DNA from: Bacteroidota bacterium | Lineage (GTDB): Bacteria > Bacteroidota > Bacteroidia > Bacteroidales > UBA6013 | Length of the DNA: 38,651 bases | Assembly: GCA_020048645.1 (NCBI GenBank) | Contig: JAIFMG010000103.1 | Span: forward strand, 1 to 38,651 | Direction: 5' to 3' | Shown here: positions 14,801 through 23,748 of the stretch, one piece after another | Position numbering within the stretch: position 1 is the first letter of the stretch | How the letters are laid out: each line of letters begins with the position of its first letter | The notes under the pieces: model-generated | Seen by the model: only the letters and a program-made list of their open reading frames with translations | Told to the model about the DNA's origin: nothing | The model's database searches: none | Program-made: the position numbers and the translations under genes

Positions 14801-17800
14801 TCGTCGGTTCGGGTGTCCCGACCTTCCCGACGCTCTACAACACGGACGTCACGGGTCTGAGCGCAGGCACGAACACCTTCCGCTGGACCATGACCAAGAA
14901 TGGCTGCACCGCTTCGGCTGACGTGATCATCACCAATGACCTGCCGACCACGGCGGACATCGCATTGGCCACGCAGACCATCTGCAACAGCGCGACGAAC
15001 ATCAGCGCCAACGTGGCGGTGATTGGCACGGGCCTCTGGACCATCGAAAGCGGTTCTGGCAGCATCACCAACCCTGCGCAGGAGAACACCACGGCCGTCA
15101 ACCTCGGCCCCGGCACGAACACCTTGCGCTGGACCATCACGAACAACGCATGCGTGTCGTTCGACGACATCGTCATCACGAACAACTCGGTGAACGCCGA
15201 CGCTGGTCTCGACCAGGTCATCTGCAGGAGCAACTCTTCACTGGCCGCTGTCGATGCGACTCCCGGCGTGGGTACTTGGACCGTGGCCAACGGCTCGGGC
15301 GTGTTCGCCAATCCGAACCTGTTCAACACGGGAGTGACGGGCCTGAGCAACGGCATCAACACCTTCCGCTGGACGGTCAACGCGAACGGCTGCACGGACA
15401 GCGACCTGGTCATCGTCCGCAACGACAGCCCGACTGTCGCCAACGCAGGCAGCGACTTCGACGTCTGTGTGAACACAGCCACGCTGTCGGCCAACAACCC
15501 GGTGATTGGCGTCGGAACCTGGTCGCTGCAAGGTGGCTTCGGCACGATCGCCACTCCGAACCAGTACAACACGCAAGTGGCCAACCTAGCATCTGGCGCG
15601 AACACGTTCCGCTGGACCATCACCAACAACGGCTGCTCTTCTTTCGACAACGTCATCGTGAACAACAGGGCCTTCACCGTTTACGCGGGTGCTGACCAGG
15701 TTGTCTGCCAGAACACGGCCAGCCTGACGGGCGACAACCCAGGCGCGGGGACTGGTTTCTGGACGGTGGAAGGCGGAACCGGTGTCATCTCGAACGTTAC
15801 GTCGTTCAACACCACTGTTGGGAACATGGGCTCTGGTGAGAACAAGTTCTCGTGGACCGTTACGCGCAACGGCTGCACTTTCAGCGACGACGTGGTCGTG
15901 ACCAACAACGAGGTCGTGGCCACGGCTGGACCTGACCAGACGGTTTGCGGAACGACGGCCACGCTGAGCGGCAACAACCCCGCCCTGGGCGCTGGTGTCG
16001 GTCGCGGCGAGTGGTCGCGCGTGGGCGGCACGGCCAGCATCACGACGCCGTCGCTCTACAACTCCACGGTCTCCAACCTTGCCCCGGGCTCGAACACCTT
16101 CCGCTGGACGGTAACCGAGGGAGGGTGCAGCAAGACGGATGACGTGATCATCTTCAACATCAACGTGAGCGCCGACGCGGGCACCAACCAGGCTGTTTGC
16201 CAGAACTCTACCACCTTGGCGGCGGTCAACCCCTCGCCTGCGACGGGTATCTGGGCGCCGGTGGGTGGCTCGGGCGTGGTCACTTCGCCGACCTTGTTCA
16301 ACTCGACGGTGGCGGATCTGGGTTATGGAACCAACACGTTCCGCTGGACGGTAACCATCGGCTCTTGCGTGGCCTTCGATGACGTCGAGGTGACGAACAC
16401 GGCTGTAACGTCTTCGGCAAGCGGCGACCAACTGATTTGCGGCACGACCACCTTCTTGGCTGGCAACAACCCGCAAGGCAGCGCCCGCGGCACCTGGACT
16501 TCGGTCGGTGGATTCGGCAACGTTGTGAATCCGACGCTTTACAACTCGGGCGTGACAGACCTAGGCTTTGGCGCGAACACCTTCCGCTGGACGGTTCGCG
16601 ACGGCATCTGCACGATTTCGGACGACGTGATCATCAGCAACAACTCGGTCTCTGTCAACGCGGGCCTCAACCAGGAGATCTGCTCGAACCAGACCACGCT
16701 CTCTGGCAACGTTCCCAGCTCGACAGGAGCTGGCGTCTGGACGCGCAGCGGTGGGGCCCCGACGGCCGTCATCGTAACGCCGGCCCAGTACAACACCCAG
16801 GTGACCAACCTTGGCAACGGCGCCACGACCTTGACTTGGACGATCACGGACAGCGGATGTAGCAACTCCGACGACGTGGTCATCACCAACGGTCTGCCCA
16901 CCATCGCCAACGCTGGCGTGGACGCTCCGGTTTGCGCTGCCAACACGACCCTGGTGGCCAACGCCCCCATCATCGGCACGGGCAAGTGGACCGTGGTCAG
17001 CGGCTCGGGCAACTTTGCCAACGACCAGTCCTACAGCACCGCCGTGTCAGGCTTGAACCCGGGCATCAACACCTTCCGCTGGACGATTTCGCAAGGGGTC
17101 TGCAGCTCTTCTGACGAGGTGCAGGTCACCAACAATGCCTTCAGTGTCAACGCTGGCATTGACCAGACGCTCTGCGTGGACAACACCATCATGAGCGGTT
17201 CGCAACCCACCGCCTCGGGCGTTGGCAACTGGACCTACATCAGCGGTGGTGCCACCATCACTTCGCCTTCTCTGTTCAACACGACGGTCGCGGCCCTGAG
17301 CTATGGCGTTACGACCTTGCGCTGGACCATCACGGACAATGCCTGCACCTTCTCCGATGACGTCAACCTGACCAACTACGCGATATACTCGAACGCTGGT
17401 TCGGACCGCATCGTCTGCACCGACGTCTCGACCATCACGGGCAACGACCCGCTGCTGGCCAATGACCCGACCATCGGATCAGGTTTGTGGACTCTCCTGA
17501 GCGGCACGGCCACCATCGTGGACCCGACCAACTTCAACTCGCAGGTCATCAACCTCGGCCCTGGCCCGAACTCTTTCCGCTGGACCATCAGCGAGAACGG
17601 CTGCTCGGACTCTGACGATGTCCAAGTCGTGAACAACACGGTTTTCGTGAGTTCTGGTCTGGACCAGAACATCTGCATCGACTCGACTCGCCTGGCAGGC
17701 AACCAGCCGGGCACGGGCAGTGGCGTCTGGACGCGCGAGACGGGATTGGGCGTGATTGCCAACCCGACCCAGTACAACTCTCCTGTCACCAGCCTGGGCT

Positions 17801-20800
17801 ATGGAGCGAACACGTTCCGGTGGACCATCTCCGACAACAGTTGCACGGGCTTCGACGACGTGATCATCACCAACAACGAGTACGACGCCGACGCTGGCCT
17901 CGACCAGGTCCTCTGCTCGAACACCACGACGCTCTTGGGCAACAACCCCGGACTTGGCGCCGGCCGCTGGTCAGTGGAAAGCGGCGCTGGCATCGTTGCC
18001 AGCCCGACCAACTTCAACACGGTGGTCACCAACCTGAGCAACGGTACCAGCACCTTCCGCTGGACCATCTCGACCAACGGTTGCAACTTCTTCGACGAGG
18101 TCAAGGTCACCAACAACTCGTTCTTGGTGGACGCGGGCATCGACGAGGTGGTTTGCGGAACGACGACCCAACTCACCGCTGGCGCGCCCACGGGTGGCGG
18201 CATCGGAACATGGACCGTCGGCTCTGGCCAAGCGAGCTTCGCGAACGTGAACCTGAACAACACGGTTGTCAACAACCTCGGCTCCGGTGCCAACCAGTTG
18301 AGGTGGACTGTCGTTGAGAATGGTTGCACGGTCTCCGACGACGTGATCATCACCAATGGCCTGCCTTCACAGGCGACGACTGGTCCGGACAACGCCATCT
18401 GCACCAACGCGACCACCATCATCGCCAACAACCCGACCATCGGTGTGGGCGAGTGGAAGCTGGTTTCAGGCGGCGGCTCGATTGCCGATCCGTTCTCGAA
18501 CACCACGACGGTGTCCAACCTGGCCTTTGGGTCGAACACCTTCCGTTGGACCATCAAGGACTTGGGCAACAATTGCAGCACGAGCGACAACTTGGTCATC
18601 ACCAACAACTCGTTCACCATTGGCGCGGGCCTCGACCAGAGCACTTGCGATGGAACCGTGACCCTCGCCGGACAGCAGCCCATGACGGGTGGAAGCGGTG
18701 TCTGGAGCCTGCTTAGCGGCGGCGGCACGATCACGGTTTCGAACCTGTTCAATTCTCCGGTCTCGAACCTGAACGTTGGCGAGAACATCTTCCAGTGGAC
18801 GGTTTCTTGGAACAACTGCACGGCTGCCGACCAGGTCGCCATCGTGAACTACTCGGTTGACGCGGTGGCCGGCTTCGACCAGACCCTGTGCCGCAACTTC
18901 ACCATCCTCGAGGGCAACGACCCTGGCGCAAACAGTGGCCAGTGGTCAGTGGTCAGCGGCTCGGCCGGCATCACCGTTCCTAGCCTCTTCAACACGTCGA
19001 TTTCCAACCTTTCCGAAGGAGTCGTGACGCTGCGCTGGACCATCATGGGCCAAGGAGGCTGCTCTGACAATGACGACGTCAACATTGTCAACAACACGGT
19101 TGACGTTGACGCGGGTCTCGACCAGTCGCTCTGCACCAACTTCACGGAGCTGTCTGGCAACAACCCATTCCCGGGAACGGGCCAGTGGAGCTTGGTTACG
19201 GGCACGGGCAGCATCTCCAACCCCACCCAGTTCAACACGCCTGTGGCTGGCTTGGGTGGCGGTGCCAGCACCTTCCGCTGGACGGTGATGGAGAACGGCT
19301 GCACGGCTTTCGATGACGTGAAGGTTACCAACAACTCTCTGACTGCCAGCGCTGGCGCTGACCAGTCCATCTGCACGGACACATACAACCTCGCCGGCTC
19401 GAACCCCGGAACCGGAACGGGCTTGTGGACCTTGGTCAGTGGCGCTGGTGCCATTTCCAACACTACCACTTTCTACACGACGGTCTCCAACCTTGGCACG
19501 GGAGCGAACACCCTGCGGTGGACCGTCAGCCGGAATGGCTGCACGGCGACCGATGAGGTGGTCATCACCAACAACTCGATCAGGGTATCGGCGGGTGTTG
19601 ACAAGGCAGTCTGCGACACGTCCACCACGCTCAACGGTAGCGACCCTGGCAGCAGCGGAAACGGAATCTGGACGGTGGTGAGCGGTTCTGGCTCGTTTGT
19701 CAGCAACTCGGTGCCCAACACCGTGGTCAAAGGTCTGGCCAGTGGCTTCAACACCTTCCGCTGGACCGTCACCCGCGCCGGTTGCGTGGCCTTCGACGAT
19801 GTCATCATCGCGAACAACCTGCCCGAGGCCAACGCCGGTCTCGACCAGGTGCTCTGCGAAAGCAGCACGATACTGGAGGGCAACGAGCTGTTCGACCTTG
19901 GCTCGACCGGTGTCTGGAACAAGATCAGCGGCTCTGGCGTCATCGCCACGCCGACGAGCTACTTCACGAACGTCGCGAACCTTGGCCTGGGAACCAACAC
20001 CTTCCGCTGGACGGTCACGGGTGGCGGCTGCTCTGCCTTCGACGAGGTCTCGGTTATCAACAACTCGGTCATCGCCACGGTCGAGCCTGACAAGGAGCTT
20101 TGCCAGAACTTCGCGACCATCCAGGGCAACGATCCTGGCTTGGGCGACGGTGTCTGGAGCGTCGAGGGTGGCTTTGGTGTCATCACCAACGCGTCGGCCT
20201 TCGCCACGACGGTGACCAACCTGGCCCCCGGCTCAACGACCTTGCGCTGGACGGTGACGGAGAAAGGCTGCTCGTCCTCGGCTGACGTGCAGATCATCAA
20301 CAACCTGCCCACCATGGCGCTGGCCGCTCCGGACTACCCCGTGTGCACCAACTTCACGACCTTGACGGCCAACGCGCCCATCCAAGGCAACGGACGCTGG
20401 ACGCTGGAGAGCGGCTCGGGCATCTTGGCCAACCCATCGGGCTTCAACACCGCGGTGTCGAGCCTCGGCCTGGGCAACAACACCTTCCGCTGGACGATTT
20501 CCAACGGCATCTGCTCCAGCTTCGACGAGGTGGTCGTCACCAACAACTTCGTGGCCGTTTCCGCCAACCTGCCTTACGCCGTCTGCGCCGACAACGCGGT
20601 GCTCTACGGCAGCGCCCCAGGCCTCGGCGGCACAGGCCTCTGGACGGTCGAGGGTGGTTTCGGGATGATTGACAACCCGACGCAGAACAACACGACCATC
20701 CGCAACCTGGGCAACGGCTCTACCACGGTGCGCTGGACGGTTACCCGCAACGGATGCGTCAACAGCGCGACCACGACCATCACCAACGAACTGCCCACCG

Positions 20801-23748
20801 AGGCGGTCGTGGGCACCGACCGCCAGGACGTCTGCGGGAACGTGGCCACCTTGGTCGCCAACACGCCGTTGATCGGCACTGGCGTCTGGGCCATCGAGAG
20901 TGGCTCGGGCATCGTGACCAACCCGACGTCGTTCAGCACTACGGTTACCAACCTGGGCGTTGGCAACAACACCCTCACCTGGACGATTACGGAAGGCAAT
21001 TGCAGCTCGGTTGACACGATGGTGGTGTTCAATGGCGCTGTATTGGCCGACGCTGGCCCAGACCGGGCCGTCTGCGGCGTCACGTCCATCCTGACCGCCA
21101 ACTCGCCGACCTTCGGGGCCACGGGCTTCTGGCAGGTGGCTGGCGGTTCGGCGACCTTCGCCAACGCCAACTCGAACAACACCTCGGTGACCAACCTGGG
21201 CAACGGTGCCAACACCTTGCGCTGGACCATCACCAAGGGCCAGTGTTCCGACAACGACCTGGTGGTCATCACCAACAACCAGCCCAGCCAGGCCTTGGTC
21301 GAGCAGAACCAGATCATCTGCGTGGACTTCACCACCGTGACCGGCAACCCGCCGCAGTACGGCATCGGCCAGTGGTCGGTTGCTGGAGGCAGCGGCACCT
21401 TTGACAACCCGCTCTCGTACTACACCGAGGTTTACGACATCGGCCCTAACGTGAACACCTTCGTCTGGAGGATATCGCAAGGCGAGTGCTTCAGCGCCGA
21501 CACCATCGTCATCCTGAACAACCGCGTCGAGGCCAGCGCTGGGGTGAACCGCGAGGTTTGCGGGACCGGGGCTTCGCTTTCGGCCAACGACCCAGGCTCG
21601 AACGTGGGCTATTGGACGGTGGTCAGCAGCGCGGGCGTCATCGACAACTTGACCAGCTTCAACACCTTCGTCACGGGTCTGAACACGGGCGCCAACACCT
21701 TCTCTTGGACGGTCAACGGCACGGGCTCGAACAACTGCTCTTCTTCTTCGCAGATCATCATCACCAACAACCAGTATGTCGCCCAAGCGGGTGCCGACAG
21801 GGTCATCTGCGAGGACAACACCTTCCTGGTGGCCAACACTCCTCCAGGCTTCGGCATGGGCTTGTGGACCGTCGAGGGTGGATCGGGCGTGTTCGACAAC
21901 CAGACGCTGTTCAGCACCAACGTCCGGCAGCTCGGCCAGGGTGCGAATACCTTGCGCTGGTCGGTCAGCGTGGACGGCTGCTCTAGCTACGACGACATGG
22001 TCATCACCAACAACTCGGTCGATCCGTTCGCTGGAGGAGACCAGATTGTCTGCAGCAGCAGCGCCAACTTGGTCGCGAACAACCCGCCTGCCGGTGGATT
22101 CGGCATCTGGTCTGTCAACGGCGGCAGCGGCATCATCGACAACCCGACCAGCAACGTTACCTTCATCACGGGCTTGGGCAATGGTTCCAACGCCATCGAA
22201 TGGACGATAACGGGTCCCGCCATCGACGGCGTGCGTTGCACGTCATCCGACATCGCCCTGATTTCCAACAACTCTTTCACCGTGTCAGGTGGCGGCAACC
22301 AGACTGTTTGCGGTCGCACCGCGCAGTTGCAGGCCAACAACCCGGGCGTGGGCGTGGGGCAGTGGTCCATCGAGGGCGGCACCGGCGTGTTCGCCAACCC
22401 GACCTTGCACAACACGATGGTAACGGGCCTCGGCTCGGGCGCCAACACCTTCCGCTGGTCGGTCCAGAAGAATGGCTGCTCGGCCTCCGCCACGGTCTCC
22501 ATCACCAACAACTTCTACGCTTCCCACGCGGGCAGCGACCAGGTTCGTTGCGTTGACTTCGCCGTCCTGGGCGCCACGCCTCCTGCGCAAGGCTTGGGTG
22601 GCTGGACCATCCTGAGCGGCTCCGGCATCTTCTCGAACCCGACCTTGCCCAACTCCCAGGTAACCGGCCTGGCCATCGGCCCGAACGTCCTGAGGTGGAC
22701 CGTCAACAACGCGGGCTGCTTGTCAACGGATGACGTGGTCATCGACAACTGGCAGATCGAGTCAACCGCTGGCCTCGACCAGGAGGTCTGCCAGCCCAAC
22801 ACGATCCTGCAAGCCGAGGATCCTTCGCTGAGCAACTATGCCGCGACGGGTGTCTGGACGGTGGCCGCCGGCAACGGCGTGTTCGCCAACCCGACCGTGT
22901 TCAACACCGCGGTGACGGGCCTGTATGAAGGCGCCAACACCTTCGAGTGGACTGTCTCCAACACGTTCTGCACGAGCTCAACCCTGGTCACCATCGTGAA
23001 CAACGAGATGCAGACCTACCAGATCTACGCCGGGTCCGACCAGACGGTCAACGGCCCGAACACGGTCTTGACCGCTCTGCTGCCCTCTGGTTCCAACGGT
23101 GTGTGGTCGGTCCTGAGCGGATCGGGCAACTTCCTGAACGCCACTTCGCCCAACACCGAAGTGTATGGCCTGACCATTGGCCCGAACACCTTCCGCTGGA
23201 CGGTGACCCAGGGCCAGTGCACCAGCTACGACAACGTCATGGTGGTTTACACGGCCATCCCCGTGTTCGCAGGATGGGACCAGAACAACTGCGGCTCGGA
23301 CGCGACACTGAACGCCGACGAGGCCATCATGGGCAGCGGTCGGTGGATGCTGTTGAGCGGCAGTGGCGCCATCGCCAACCCGACGCTCCACAACACCACG
23401 GTCTCCGGCTTGCAGCAGGGCCTCAACGTCTTCCGCTGGTCGGTAACCCACAACGGCTACACGGTCTTCGATGACGTGAACGTCTGGAACCGCACCTTCT
23501 CGGTGGCTGGCAAGGTGGATTCGACCTGCACGGACGCCATCCAGCTCTACGGCACTCCTTTGGCCACCGATCCTTTCGCCGACGCGCAAGGCCTCTGGTC
23601 AGTGGCTGAGGGTGTGGGTGTGTTCGCCGCCCCGACGCTCTACAACACTTGGGTTTCAGGCCTGCGCGTGGGACGCAACGTCTTCCGCTGGACGGTCACC
23701 CAGTATGGCTGCGTGGCCGAGGCCTACGACACCATCATCCGCCACGAG
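1..23748 (+). repeat. Array of ~98 tandem ~240-bp protein modules
   Basis: Each unit encodes 77-90 residues beginning AGxDQ and ending in a DDV..NN-type strand. The first boundaries are at 1, 241, 484, 724 and 967, giving alternating unit lengths of 240 and 243 bp. Units differ by many substitutions, but short blocks such as the codons for NTFRWT and TNN are near identical along the whole array. Length variation concentrates in the loop between GNxP and GxGxW. Modules in the last third are the most diverged, and several lack the AG opening (for example those starting near 20080, 20320 and 20800). The count is manual and could be off by one or two. Confidence 0.92.

Noticed and set aside
600-23589. 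Many minus-strand and out-of-frame open stretches inside the giant gene (for example 4548-6203 and 20233-21786, minus)
   Set aside because: They are mirror images of the repeat array: repetitive, Val/Pro/Ser- or Arg-rich, with no family resemblance. They arise because a GC-rich repetitive frame is also open in other frames.
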